Position numbers and translations under genes: made by a program. This document shows positions 17,322 to 28,186 of a DNA stretch of 37,931 bases, piece after piece. The stretch lies in the NCBI GenBank assembly GCA_016868295.1, contig VGHJ01000022.1:1-37931 (forward strand). The letters are read 5' to 3'. This DNA is from Betaproteobacteria bacterium (GTDB lineage: Bacteria > Pseudomonadota > Gammaproteobacteria > Burkholderiales > Rhodocyclaceae). The notes under the pieces were generated by a model. The model made no database searches, was not told the origin of the DNA, and was given only the letters and a program-made list of their open reading frames with translations. Each line of letters begins with the position of its first letter. Positions within the stretch are counted from its first letter, which is position 1.

Positions 17322-17978
17322 TCAGCCGTTCTGCCGGAGCCACTCGAGCCGGCCGCGCAGCTTCTCGGCCCAACTCTCCGACAGGCCCGGCGTCCACCCC
17401 AGGCGCGACAGTTCCTCCGCCGCCGGCCGGTGGCTGCGCGTTACCTGCCAGAGACGCTTCAGCGTCACGGGATCGGCGTTGCGCCCGATCAGCTCGAAGG
17501 CGTCGCCCGCCGCGATGCTAGCGGGCTCCAGCACGCGGCAGTACCAGCCGGTGAGGCCGCGCTCGGCGACGAACTGCAGCGCGTTCTCCAGTCCGTAGCG
17601 ATGGTTGATCTTCCAGCAGGGACTGCGCGGCTGCGTCACCTGCACGCGCGCCGCGCCGATGCGGAAGACGTCGCCGACGCAGACGTTCTCCTCGGTCCAG
17701 CCGGTAGTCGACACGTTCTCGCCGAGGCTGCCGGGCACGAATTGCGCCGCGCATTGCGGATAGGCCGCCGCCCAGGCTGCGTAGTGTTCGGCCGGATAGT
17801 GGTGCAGCGCCTTGTCCGGCCCGCCATGCACCTTGCGGTCGGCTTGCGCGTCGCCGGCGAGGCCTTCGAAACCGAGCGCCACCGGGCCGGCCACGGCGTG
17901 CTTGACGATGCCGGAGGGTTGGCCTTCCGGCGGCAGCGGGCGCACGCCGCCAGCGAAGACGGCGGCGACCCGGCTCAT
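17322..17978 (-). CDS. MOSC domain protein (YiiM-like)
   Basis: A 218-residue MOSC-domain protein of the YiiM type, related to proteins that handle 6-hydroxylaminopurine detoxification and to molybdenum cofactor sulfurase C-domains. Family blocks include GLAGDAQADRKVHGGPDKAL, LGENVSTTGWTEENVCVGD and TQPRSPCWKINHRYG, the last with the conserved cysteine that binds sulfur or molybdenum cofactor in this fold. The C-terminal part (RNADPVTLKRLWQV) is the usual 3-alpha domain. The ATG at 17978 overlaps the stop of the carbonic anhydrase gene as ATGA, and the MFS gene begins immediately downstream. The actual substrate here is unknown. Confidence 0.88.
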   Translation of the reverse strand: MSRVAAVFAGGVRPLPPEGQPSGIVKHAVAGPVALGFEGLAGDAQADRKVHGGPDKALHHYPAEHYAAWAAAYPQCAAQFVPGSLGENVSTTGWTEENVCVGDVFRIGAARVQVTQPRSPCWKINHRYGLENALQFVAERGLTGWYCRVLEPASIAAGDAFELIGRNADPVTLKRLWQVTRSHRPAAEELSRLGWTPGLSESWAEKLRGRLEWLRQNG

Positions 17979-18616
17979 GCGAGTTGCTTCAGCGCGTTCC
18001 GGTAGGTCGCCTCGAGCGCGTCGAAGCGCTCGACCGTCATGCCGAGGTCGCGCAGGCGCCCGTCGGCGAGGCCGTAGATCCAGCCGTGCACCGCGAGCGG
18101 CTGGCCGCGCTCCCAGGCGTCGCGCACGATGGTGGTGCGCGCGATGTTCGACACCTGGTCGATGACGTTCAGTTCGCACAGCAGGCGGTGCGCACCATCC
18201 ACGGACAGCGGCGACAGCATCGCGGCATGACGGTCGCGCACGTCCTGGATGTGGCGCAGCCAGTTGTCGATGAGGCCGAGGCGGTCGCCGAGGAGCGCCG
18301 CGCGCACGCCGCCGCAGCCGTAATGGCCGCAGACGATGATGTGCTTCACCTTGAGCACGTCGACGGCGAACTGCATGACGGAGAGGCAGTTGAGATCGGT
18401 GTGCACCACGACGTTGGCGACGTTGCGATGCACGAACACCTCGCCCGGCGCCAGCCCGGTGATCTGGTTGGCCGGCACGCGGCTGTCGGAGCAGCCGATC
18501 CACAGATACTCCGGCGACTGCAGGCGCGCGAGCTTGTCGAAGAAGGCCGGGTCCTCGGCCGTGATCTTCTCGGCCCAGGCGCGGTTGTTTTCGAACAGGT
18601 GTTTGAGTGTGTCCAT
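17975..18616 (-). CDS. can: Beta-class carbonic anhydrase
   Basis: This 213-residue enzyme interconverts CO2 and bicarbonate. The zinc ligands fall at the same numbers as in E. coli Can: C42 and D44 (GCSDSRVP), H98 and C101 (CGHYGCGG). Other conserved parts are the RNVAN stretch and HGWIYGL. The frame could extend further upstream, but ATG 18616 is the natural start (MDTLKHLFENNRAWA). A minus-strand TAGAAT box at 18625-18630 lies 8 bases before the ATG, suggesting a leaderless transcript, with the divergent DUF1840 promoter only a few bases away. It probably heads a three-gene operon with the MOSC and MFS genes. Confidence 0.96.
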   Translation of the reverse strand: MDTLKHLFENNRAWAEKITAEDPAFFDKLARLQSPEYLWIGCSDSRVPANQITGLAPGEVFVHRNVANVVVHTDLNCLSVMQFAVDVLKVKHIIVCGHYGCGGVRAALLGDRLGLIDNWLRHIQDVRDRHAAMLSPLSVDGAHRLLCELNVIDQVSNIARTTIVRDAWERGQPLAVHGWIYGLADGRLRDLGMTVERFDALEATYRNALKQLA

Positions 18617-18624
18617 GGGTGATG

Positions 18625-18647
18625 ATTCTATCAGCCGACCGTATAAT
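18625..18647. promoter_or_regulatory. Divergent leaderless promoters of can and the DUF1840 gene
   Basis: The 39 bases between the two ATGs contain two -10 boxes: TAGAAT on the minus strand (18625-18630) 8 bases before the can start, and TATAAT on the plus strand (18642-18647) 8 bases before the DUF1840 start. No Shine-Dalgarno fits in front of either start. The -35 elements are not obvious. Both messages would begin at or within a few bases of the start codon. Confidence 0.6.
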
Positions 18648-18655
18648 GCACACCC

Positions 18656-18985
18656 ATGCTGATCGTCTTCAAATCGAAAGCCGCCGGCGACGTCATGATG
18701 TTCGGCGACGTCGCGCACGCCCTCATGGAAATCATGGGCAAGGCGCCCGCTGCGCAGGGCATCGTCACCGTCGAGCAACTGCCCGAGGCGATCGCCCGCC
18801 TGAAGGCCGCCGTGGCGCAGGACAAGGCCGAAAAGCCCGTCGTCGACCACGACGAGCGCATCTTCGAGAAGACGCCCGAGGGCGGCAAGCGAGAGTACGT
18901 CAGCCTGGCGCGCCGCGCCGTGCCGCTCATCGAGCTGCTCGAATACTCCCTGCAGGAAGCAGTGCCGGTGACCTGGGGCGTCTGA
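18656..18985 (+). CDS. DUF1840 protein
   Basis: A 109-residue cytoplasmic protein of the DUF1840 family, typical of betaproteobacteria and of unknown function. Seen in the sequence: a beta-strand start MLIVFKSKAAGDVMMF, a helical middle (LPEAIARLKAAVAQDKAEKP) and a closing helix ARRAVPLIELLEYSLQEA. The start ATG 18656 is 8 bases after a perfect TATAAT box, so the mRNA is probably leaderless. The gene converges with metH; the two stops are separated by one base. Confidence 0.85.
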   Translation: MLIVFKSKAAGDVMMFGDVAHALMEIMGKAPAAQGIVTVEQLPEAIARLKAAVAQDKAEKPVVDHDERIFEKTPEGGKREYVSLARRAVPLIELLEYSLQEAVPVTWGV

Positions 18986-18986
18986 C

Positions 18987-22658
<3,672 letters not shown>

Positions 22659-22688
22659 GGGTGGTTCCGGAAAAAAACGGTTCTTTGG

Positions 22689-22820
22689 CTAGGCCATCGC
22701 CGCGCCGCTCGCCTTGTAGAACGTCGTGCGATCGGTGCGCAGCACGCGGCCGCAACCTGCCCCGAGAAGGGCTGCAGCGGCCAACGCCGCAAGGGTTCCG
22801 AACAGGGTCTTCTTCTGCAT
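22689..22820 (-). CDS. Predicted 43-residue lipoprotein upstream of metH
   Basis: This short frame reads MQKKTLFGTLAALAAA, then ALLGAGCGRVLRTDRTTF, and ends YKASGAAMA. It has the shape of a lipoprotein signal: two lysines, a hydrophobic alanine/leucine core and a cysteine at residue 23 in the context LLGAGC. The lipobox is slightly unusual, with glycine at -3. The mature part would be only about 21 residues. A TAGAAT box (22828-22833, minus strand) ends 7 bases before the ATG, as in the can promoter, which supports transcription from here. The stop is 30 bases before metH, so the two are likely cotranscribed. Function unknown; a peptide this short could also be a leader whose translation matters for metH. 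Confidence 0.5.
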   Translation of the reverse strand: MQKKTLFGTLAALAAAALLGAGCGRVLRTDRTTFYKASGAAMA

Positions 22821-22872
22821 GGGGGCGATTCTAATCCATCAGCCAGGCCTCAAGGCGCCGAAACTGCTCTGC

Positions 22873-22896
22873 TATACTCGGAGCGCGTCCCAGGAG
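22873..22896 (+). promoter_or_regulatory. Promoter -10 box and ribosome binding site of the rhodanese gene
   Basis: A TATACT box at 22873-22878 is followed by a leader of about 20 bases with AGGAG at 22892-22896, seven bases before the ATG at 22904. This gene therefore has a conventional leader, unlike several neighbours. The divergent lipoprotein-metH promoter lies within 85 bases. Confidence 0.55.
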
Positions 22897-22903
22897 AACG
22901 ACC

Positions 22904-23290
22904 ATGAAACACCTCGAACCCAAGGAAGCTTTCCAGTACCTGCACGACAATCCGACCGCCCTCTTCGTCGACTGCCGCAGCGAGATGGAGTTTCTCTTCG
23001 TCGGCCATCCGGTCGGCGCCATGATGATTCCCTGGAACGACGGCCCGGACTGGGAGATCAACCCGCACTTCGTCGCCCACGTGAAGAAGGCCGCCAGCGT
23101 CGATCGCCCGATCATCCTCATCTGCCGCAGCGGCAACCGCTCCGTTTCCGCCGGCCACGCCCTCGAGGAAGCCGGCTTCACCCAGGTGTTCAACGTCCTG
23201 CACGGCTTCGAGGGCGAGCTCGACGACAACCACCAGCGCGGCAAGACCACCGGCTGGCGGCATGACGGCCTGCCCTGGGAGCAGTGCTGA
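22904..23290 (+). CDS. Single-domain rhodanese-like sulfurtransferase
   Basis: A 128-residue cytoplasmic rhodanese domain. The N-terminal CH2-A motif appears as ALFVDCRSEMEF and the active-site loop as CRSGNRS with the catalytic cysteine at residue 74, followed by a helix (SVSAGHALEEAGF) and NVLHGFEGE. It should carry sulfur as a cysteine persulfide; the donor and acceptor are unknown. The last bases of the gene (GCTGA) are also the first bases of the left inverted repeat of a MITE-like element, so the stop codon is part of, or was preserved by, that element. Confidence 0.92.
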   Translation: MKHLEPKEAFQYLHDNPTALFVDCRSEMEFLFVGHPVGAMMIPWNDGPDWEINPHFVAHVKKAASVDRPIILICRSGNRSVSAGHALEEAGFTQVFNVLHGFEGELDDNHQRGKTTGWRHDGLPWEQC

Positions 23291-23439
23291 GCGCTTGTGA
23301 ATAAATCTACTGCGCGTGCCGGATCGTGGCTTGGGCGGTGCTCGGAATCCTCATGTACTTGCGTGTACATTCCGGTTCCTGCGCTCCGGCCGCGCCACGC
23401 TGCGGCCCGCTCGCTACGATTTCTTCACAAGCGCTGAGC
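23286..23439. mobile_element. MITE-like element with 22 bp terminal inverted repeats
   Basis: The arms at 23286-23307 and 23418-23439 are inverted copies matching at 20 of 22 positions (GCTGAGCGCTTGTGAA outward from the left end, GCTCAGCGCTTGTGAA from the right). They enclose about 110 bases without a reading frame. An internal hairpin has ATGTAC and GTACAT arms at about 23354-23371. No transposase is present, so this is a non-autonomous miniature element. The next gene starts 6 bases beyond the right arm, so its promoter must lie within the element or further upstream. Confidence 0.65.
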
Positions 23440-23444
23440 CCTGA

Positions 23445-23978
23445 ATGAGTGCCATGGAACCGGCGCCGCCGTCGCGGCGGCGCTTCGGCCTGCCCGTCGA
23501 AATCTGGATCTTCCTGCTCGCCTTCGTCGCCCTGCAGTTCTGGCAGGGGCGCGAGATGCAGGCCGGCGCCATGCCGCCCATCGAGGGCCGGCTCGCCGAC
23601 GGGCGCCCGGTCGCGCTCGACAGCATGCTGAATGAAGCCGGCGGCCGGCCGCTGCTGCTCTACGTCTGGTCCAGTTCCTGCCCGATCTGCCTTGCCCAGG
23701 AAGGCGCCATCGCCGGCATTGCCGAGGACTGGCCGGTGCTGACCCTGGCCATGCAGTCGGGCGACGCCGAGACCGTGGCGAAGTTCATGCGGGAGCGCAA
23801 GCTGGCCTATCCGGCGCTGGTCGACGCGCGCGGCGAGATCGCCTGGTCGCTCGGCGTGCGCGCGACGCCGGCCTGGTTCGTCGTCGACCGCCATCGCGCC
23901 ATCCGCTTCTCCGGCCTCGGCTACACCACCGGCTGGGGCCTGCGCGCGCGGCTGTGGTGGGCGCGCACCTTCGGATGA
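23445..23978 (+). CDS. Membrane-anchored thioredoxin-like thiol-disulfide oxidoreductase (ScsD/TlpA type)
   Basis: A 177-residue protein with a basic N-terminus (SRRRFG), one membrane segment (about residues 18-32) and a periplasmic thioredoxin fold. The active site is C79-P-I-C82 in YVWSSSCPICLAQE, and the cis-proline loop reads VRATPAWFVVD. CPxC chemistry, length and topology fit suppressor-of-copper-sensitivity ScsD-like proteins, which act on disulfides outside the inner membrane. ATG at 23445 is used; ATG at 23454 is also possible and neither has a clear ribosome binding site. The TGA overlaps the next gene as ATGA (23975-23978). Confidence 0.88.
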   Translation: MSAMEPAPPSRRRFGLPVEIWIFLLAFVALQFWQGREMQAGAMPPIEGRLADGRPVALDSMLNEAGGRPLLLYVWSSSCPICLAQEGAIAGIAEDWPVLTLAMQSGDAETVAKFMRERKLAYPALVDARGEIAWSLGVRATPAWFVVDRHRAIRFSGLGYTTGWGLRARLWWARTFG

Positions 23979-25261
23979 GCGAACGCCCGTTTCCGCCTGC
24001 CCGGCTGGCCTGGTTCGTCTGGGGCCTCGGCGCGCTGCTCTATTTGATTGCCTTCTACCAGCGCGTCGCCCCGGCGGTCATCACCGACCAGTTGATGACC
24101 GAGTTTGCCATCGGCGCGGCGGCGCTGGGCAACCTCTCCGCCTTCTATTTCTATTCCTACGTGGCGATGCAGATCCCCACCGGCATCCTCGCCGACCGCT
24201 GGGGGCCGCGCAAGCTCCTCGCCGCCGGCGCCGGCGGCGCCGCGCTGGGCACGGCCTTGTTCGCCCTGGCGCCCAGTTTGTGGTGGGCCAACGCCGGACG
24301 GCTGCTCATCGGCGGCTCCGTGGCGGTTGGGTTCGTCTCCATGCTCAAGCTGGCCACGCACTGGTTCGCGCCACGCCAGTTCGCGCTCGCCTCGGGCATG
24401 GCCCTGTTCATGGGCGTGGTCGGCGGCGTGCTCGCCGGCGTGCCGCTGCGCATGCTGGTCGACGCCTTCGGCTGGCGCGCCGTGATGGGCGTCTCCGCCG
24501 CGCTCACCGCCCTGCTTTGCGCAGCCATCTGGCTGCGCGTACGCGACGATCCTCTTGAAGCCGGCTACGCCAGCCATTTCCACGGCGCCGGCCACGGCAC
24601 GGGGCAGCACGGCTCGATCCTGCGCGGTCTGATGGAAGTGCTCTCCTACCGCAACACCTGGATCCTCGTCATCGTGCCGATCGGCGTCGCCGGCTCGGTG
24701 CTCACCTTCGCCGGCCTCTGGGGCGTGCCCTACCTGCGCCAGATCCACGGCCTCGAGACGAAGATGGCGTCGGCCATCACCTCGGCCTTCCTCGTCGCCT
24801 GGGCACTGGGCGGCCCGCTGCTCGGCACCTGGTCGGAGCGCATGGGCCGACGGAAGCCGCTCTACGTGATCACCACCGCGCTGGCGCTGGCGTGCTGGAC
24901 GGCGATCATCTTCCTGCCGCTGCCCGTCGCGCCGCTCGCCGCGCTGCTCGTCGTCACGGGCTTTCTTTCGGGAAATCTCATCATCGGCTTCGCCTGGGCC
25001 AAGGAGTCGGTGCCGGTGCGCCTGATGGGCACCGCCTCGGGCGTCTGCAACATGGGCCCGCTCATGGGCGGCATGTTCCTGCAGCCGGGCGTGGGCTGGA
25101 TGCTCGACCGCCACTGGAGCGGCGCCAGCGACAACGGCGTGCGCCTCTACGATGCCGCCGCCTGGCAGGCCGGCTTCACCGTGATGTACGCCTGCCTGAT
25201 CCTCTCCCTCGCCCTGATCGTCCTCGCGCGCGAAAGCCACTGCAAGCAAGCCGCCACATAG
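23975..25261 (+). CDS. MFS transporter
   Basis: A 428-residue major facilitator with about twelve membrane segments. The motif-A loop reads GILADRWGPRK and helix four has GRLLIGGSVAVGFVSM. A cytoplasmic central loop is rich in histidine and glycine (HFHGAGHGTGQHG), which is uncommon and might bind metal (inference only). The start at 23975 is chosen because it overlaps the stop of the thioredoxin-like gene as ATGA; an in-frame ATG at 23954 is less likely. The pairing with a CPxC oxidoreductase is suggestive of thiol or metal stress but the substrate is unknown. It converges with the parE-like gene, with 7 bases between stops. Confidence 0.88.
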   Translation: MSERPFPPARLAWFVWGLGALLYLIAFYQRVAPAVITDQLMTEFAIGAAALGNLSAFYFYSYVAMQIPTGILADRWGPRKLLAAGAGGAALGTALFALAPSLWWANAGRLLIGGSVAVGFVSMLKLATHWFAPRQFALASGMALFMGVVGGVLAGVPLRMLVDAFGWRAVMGVSAALTALLCAAIWLRVRDDPLEAGYASHFHGAGHGTGQHGSILRGLMEVLSYRNTWILVIVPIGVAGSVLTFAGLWGVPYLRQIHGLETKMASAITSAFLVAWALGGPLLGTWSERMGRRKPLYVITTALALACWTAIIFLPLPVAPLAALLVVTGFLSGNLIIGFAWAKESVPVRLMGTASGVCNMGPLMGGMFLQPGVGWMLDRHWSGASDNGVRLYDAAAWQAGFTVMYACLILSLALIVLARESHCKQAAT

Positions 25262-25268
25262 AGAACGG

Positions 25269-25562
25269 CTACCCTTTGTAACCCGCCTCCCGCTGGCTGC
25301 GCACCGCCAGCACGAAAACCGTGTCGATTTCGGCCGCATAGCGGTACAGGGCAACATAGCCTCGGGAGCGACGCCCGATCACCAATTCGCGCTTGCTTGA
25401 TTCGACCGGACGGCCGATGAGCGGGTTGTGTTCGAGCACGTCGATCGCCGCGATGATCTCCCGGATGCGCGATGGCGCATCCGCCACTTCATATTGCGCA
25501 AGGTGATCAAGAATACGCTCGAAGTCGTCGGCCAGTTCGGGCGCCAGTTCGATGCGCGACAT
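25269..25562 (-). CDS. ParE/RelE-superfamily toxin
   Basis: A 97-residue protein of the ParE branch of the RelE/ParE fold. Typical parts are the N-terminal helix ELADDFERILDHLAQ, the middle IIAAIDVLEHNPLIGRPVE and the strand end YVALYRYAAEIDTVFVLAVRSQREAGY. ParE toxins usually block gyrase; the ribosome-dependent RelE catalytic pattern is not obvious. The start at 25562 lies 13 bases after the antitoxin stop, the normal antitoxin-first order for ParDE. A longer upstream frame exists but is antisense-like filler that overlaps the antitoxin. Confidence 0.88.
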   Translation of the reverse strand: MSRIELAPELADDFERILDHLAQYEVADAPSRIREIIAAIDVLEHNPLIGRPVESSKRELVIGRRSRGYVALYRYAAEIDTVFVLAVRSQREAGYKG

Positions 25563-25575
25563 CCGGGGTGGTCCG

Positions 25576-25860
25576 TCAGCGCGCCAGCTTGCGGGCAGAC
25601 GGGCGCCTGGTTTTCCTGCCGGCGAGGCGGTCCTCCAGATAACTGCGCATTTCCTCCCAGGGAATGGTCTTTCCCGAGGCAACGATGCGTGCGTAGCGAT
25701 CTTCGGCAACCCGATCGAAGTCTGCACGCCGTTCTTCCTGATCGGTCTTTTCCGCGATGGCCTCCAGGATGAAGCCGTGCGGCGTGGTGCCCGCGCGCTT
25801 GGCAGCGGCGGCTATGCGTGCCTTCAGGGCTTCCGGGAGGCGAATGGTGGTCGTGGACAC
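25576..25860 (-). CDS. Ribbon-helix-helix antitoxin (ParD/CopG-like)
   Basis: A 94-residue antitoxin. The first 40 residues form a ribbon-helix-helix DNA-binding domain (TTTIRLPEALKARIAAAAKRAGTTPHGFILEAIAE); the rest is charged and would wrap the toxin. It is the first gene of a two-gene operon with the ParE-like toxin. The region before it contains a perfect 8 bp inverted repeat (25891-25910) positioned to overlap the promoter, the expected autoregulatory operator. Confidence 0.88.
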   Translation of the reverse strand: MSTTTIRLPEALKARIAAAAKRAGTTPHGFILEAIAEKTDQEERRADFDRVAEDRYARIVASGKTIPWEEMRSYLEDRLAGRKTRRPSARKLAR

Positions 25861-25890
25861 GTTTGTCTCCTTGGAAACGGGTTCGGCTAA

Positions 25891-25910
25891 TGTAGCACAA
25901 TGGTGCTACA
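25891..25910. promoter_or_regulatory. Operator of the ParDE-like operon
   Basis: Perfect inverted repeat with arms TGTAGCAC and GTGCTACA separated by AATG, 30 bases upstream of the antitoxin start. On the minus strand it contains a TACATT box, so binding of the ribbon-helix-helix antitoxin would cover the promoter. No other comparable palindrome occurs nearby. Confidence 0.7.
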
Positions 25911-25929
25911 TCGCACCAGCCGGCGTCGG

Positions 25930-27423
25930 CTAAAAGTCAGTCCCCGCGGCACGGCGGTAGTGGATCGCCTCGGCGACGTGGGCGCTCGCGATCTTCTCGG
26001 CGCCGGCGAGGTCGGCAATGCTGCGCGCCACTTTCAGCACGCGGTGGTAGGCGCGCGCCGAGAGGCCGAGGCGGGCGATGGCCTGCTTGAGCAGTTGCGC
26101 GCCTGCCGCGTCGGGCGCGCAGAGCCTGTCGATTTCCTTCGTCGCCAGACGGTTGTTGGGCTTGCCCTGGCGCGCGAGCTGCGCCGCGCGCGCCGCCGTC
26201 ACGCGCGTGCGCACCGTGGCCGAAGCTTCGCCCGCCGCCTTCCCCTGCAACTCGCCCTCGGCCAGCGCCGGCACCTCGATGTGCAGGTCGATGCGGTCGA
26301 GCAGCGGCCCGGACAGCTTGCCGCGATAGCGCGCCACCTGGTCCGGCGTGCAGCGGCAGCGCGCTTCGCCCAGGTGTCCGCAGGGGCAGGGGTTCATCGC
26401 CGCGACGAGCTGGAACTGCGCCGGGTAGTCGACGCGAGCCGCCGCGCGCGCGACACGGATGTGGCCGGATTCGAGCGGCTCGCGCAGCGCCTCGAGCACG
26501 CGCCGCTCGAACTCGGGCAGCTCGTCGAGGAACAGCACGCCGTGGTGGGCGAGCGAGATCTCGCCCGGGCGCGGGTTGCCGCCGCCGCCGACGAGGGACG
26601 CGGCCGACGCCGTGTGGTGCGGCGCCTGGTAGGGCCGGCGCATCCAGTTCTCGACGCGGAAGCCGCCGCCGAGCGAATGGATGGCCGCCGTCTCCAGCGC
26701 CTCGTCCTCGCGCAGCGGCGGCAGCAGGCCGGGAAAGCGCACCGCCAGCATCGACTTGCCGGTGCCCGGCGGGCCGATCATGAGCAGGCTGTGGCCGCCC
26801 GCGGCGGCGACTTCCAGCGCGCGCTTGGCCTGCGCCTGGCCCTTCACGTCCGAGAGGTCGGGATAGTCCGGCGTTGCCGTCGCCGGCGCGCCGGCCCAGG
26901 GCGCCAGCGCCTGCCGGCCGTTGAGGTGCGCGCACACCTCGAGCAGCGAAGCCGCCGGCAGGATGGTGGCCGCGCCGACCAGCGCCGCCTCGGCCGCGCT
27001 CTGCGCCGGCAGCACGAAGCTGCGTTGCTCGCCGCGCGCGGCGAGGCACATCGCCAGCGCGCCGCGGATCGGGCGCAGCTCGCCGGTGAGCGAGAGCTCG
27101 CCGGCGAATTCGCATTCGCCGAGGCGCTTGCCGTCGATCTGCCCCGAGGCGGCGAGGATGCCCAGCGCGATGGCCAGGTCGAAGCGGCCGGATTCCTTCG
27201 GCAGATCCGCCGGGGCCAGGTTCACCGTGATGCGCGACGCGGGAAACTCGAAGTGCGCGTTCTGGATCGCCGCGCGCACGCGCTCGCGGGCCTCTTTCAC
27301 CTCGGTGTCGGCCAGCCCGACGATGGCGAAGCTCGGCAGCCCGCGGCCCAGATGCACCTCGACGGTGACCTCCGGCGCATCCATGCCGGCGAGGGCGCGG
27401 CTCTTCAAAACGGCGAGCGACAT
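25930..27423 (-). CDS. comM: ComM/YifB-family AAA+ helicase (Mg-chelatase-like)
   Basis: ComM is a ring-forming helicase that promotes branch migration during natural transformation. The 497-residue protein has the N-terminal YifB domain (VTVEVHLGRGLPSFAIVGLAD), the AAA+ core with Walker A GPPGTGKS (about residues 217-225) and Walker B VLFLDELPEF, the zinc-like CPCGHLGEARCRC insertion, and the C-terminal Mg-chelatase helical domain (GLSARAYHRVLKVARSIADL). The final residues RRAAGTDF and the first base of the stop codon are encoded by a copy of the 24 bp motif. The presence of ComM is relevant to whether that motif could be an uptake signal. Confidence 0.94.
   Translation of the reverse strand: MSLAVLKSRALAGMDAPEVTVEVHLGRGLPSFAIVGLADTEVKEARERVRAAIQNAHFEFPASRITVNLAPADLPKESGRFDLAIALGILAASGQIDGKRLGECEFAGELSLTGELRPIRGALAMCLAARGEQRSFVLPAQSAAEAALVGAATILPAASLLEVCAHLNGRQALAPWAGAPATATPDYPDLSDVKGQAQAKRALEVAAAGGHSLLMIGPPGTGKSMLAVRFPGLLPPLREDEALETAAIHSLGGGFRVENWMRRPYQAPHHTASAASLVGGGGNPRPGEISLAHHGVLFLDELPEFERRVLEALREPLESGHIRVARAAARVDYPAQFQLVAAMNPCPCGHLGEARCRCTPDQVARYRGKLSGPLLDRIDLHIEVPALAEGELQGKAAGEASATVRTRVTAARAAQLARQGKPNNRLATKEIDRLCAPDAAGAQLLKQAIARLGLSARAYHRVLKVARSIADLAGAEKIASAHVAEAIHYRRAAGTDF
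25932..25955 (+). repeat. 24 bp bipartite motif, copy at the 3' end of comM
   Basis: AAAAGTCAGTC, eight bases, ACGGC, perfect in both blocks. Its first base is also part of the comM stop codon; the motif encodes the last residues RRAAGTDF. Confidence 0.75.
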
Positions 27424-27487
27424 GATGAATGCAAGTCTACTCGATCCCCTGGCTCACCTGGTGAGCCGGCTGTCGGCCGAGAATGGG

Positions 27488-27522
27488 ATCACCGACTCAG
27501 TCAGTGATATATAAGTTACAAT
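27488..27522 (+). promoter_or_regulatory. Operator and promoter of the first HigBA-like module
   Basis: An inverted repeat with arms ATCACCGACT and AGTCAGTGAT (9 of 10 positions pair) around a single C occupies 27488-27508. A TATATA box follows at 27508-27513, and the toxin ATG is at 27523, leaving a very short leader. The palindrome is placed where the HTH antitoxin would repress. Confidence 0.6.
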
Positions 27523-27852
27523 ATGCCCCATTCCATCGAGCACTACCGCGAGGCCGGCGGCCGAGTGCCTTTCCGGGCATGGATCGACAGCCTCAAGGAC
27601 AAGGCAACGAAGGCGCGCATCGCGTTTCGTCTGGCCAAAGTTGCGGCCGGCAATTTCGGCGACTGCAAGCCGTGCCGCAATGAGGTGTGGGAACTGCGCG
27701 AGGATTTCGGACCGGGCTACCGCATTTACTACGCCCGCAGCGGCAAGACCATCGTCCTGCTGCTCTGCGGCGGCGACAAGCGGAGCCAGCAAACCGACAT
27801 CGAGCGCGCCGTCACCTACTGGAAAGACTACCAACGGAGAAAGGCATCATGA
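27523..27852 (+). CDS. HigB-like toxin (RelE superfamily, addiction module killer protein)
   Basis: A 109-residue RelE-superfamily toxin of the class annotated as addiction module killer or phage-derived Gp49/HigB-like protein. Diagnostic parts are VPFRAWIDSLKDKATKARI, a conserved glycine/acid block VWELREDFGPGYRIYYARSG and LLLCGGDKRSQQTDIERA. Toxin-first order and the ATGA overlap with the following HTH antitoxin (27849-27852) are as expected for HigBA. Such toxins are usually ribosome-dependent mRNA nucleases. Confidence 0.88.
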   Translation: MPHSIEHYREAGGRVPFRAWIDSLKDKATKARIAFRLAKVAAGNFGDCKPCRNEVWELREDFGPGYRIYYARSGKTIVLLLCGGDKRSQQTDIERAVTYWKDYQRRKAS

Positions 27853-28184
27853 AACGACGCGCACCTGCCCCCTCGGTCTCGCACGAGGAGTGGATCGTCG
27901 ACGCCCTTCGCTCCGATCCGGAATTCGCGGTCGAATATCTCAAGCAGGCCATGGAAGGCATGAACGATCCGGAAGGCCGAGGCGCGGCGCTGCTCGCGCT
28001 GCGACAAATCGCCGAATCCTGCGGCGGCGTGGCCAAGATCGCCGCGGCGGCCGGCGTACAGCGCGAAAGCCTCTATCGCGCGCTCTCGCCGAAGGGCAAC
28101 CCCACCCTGAACACGCTGCTCGCCGTCCTGAAAAGCGTCGGCATGCGGCTCTCGGTGGAACCGGACCGCAAGGCCCACGCCTGA
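27849..28184 (+). CDS. HigA-like HTH antitoxin
   Basis: A 111-residue antitoxin partner of the preceding toxin. The N-terminal part (EEWIVDALRSDPEFAVEYLKQ) would contact the toxin; the C-terminal half is a helix-turn-helix (GGVAKIAAAAGVQRESLYRALSP) of the addiction-module antidote type, ending GMRLSVEPD. Start ATG 27849 overlaps the toxin stop. It should bind the palindrome at 27488-27508. It converges with the aminotransferase gene, with 2 bases between the stops. Confidence 0.88.
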   Translation: MKRRAPAPSVSHEEWIVDALRSDPEFAVEYLKQAMEGMNDPEGRGAALLALRQIAESCGGVAKIAAAAGVQRESLYRALSPKGNPTLNTLLAVLKSVGMRLSVEPDRKAHA

Positions 28185-28186
28185 CC

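Noticed and set aside
22659-22903. A cobalamin riboswitch before metH
   Set aside because: The short upstream region has no B12-box-like core and is taken up by the mini-lipoprotein frame and divergent promoters.
23296-23304. A TTATTCACA DnaA box after the rhodanese gene
   Set aside because: It lies within the terminal inverted repeat of the MITE-like element and is isolated, so a chance match is more likely.
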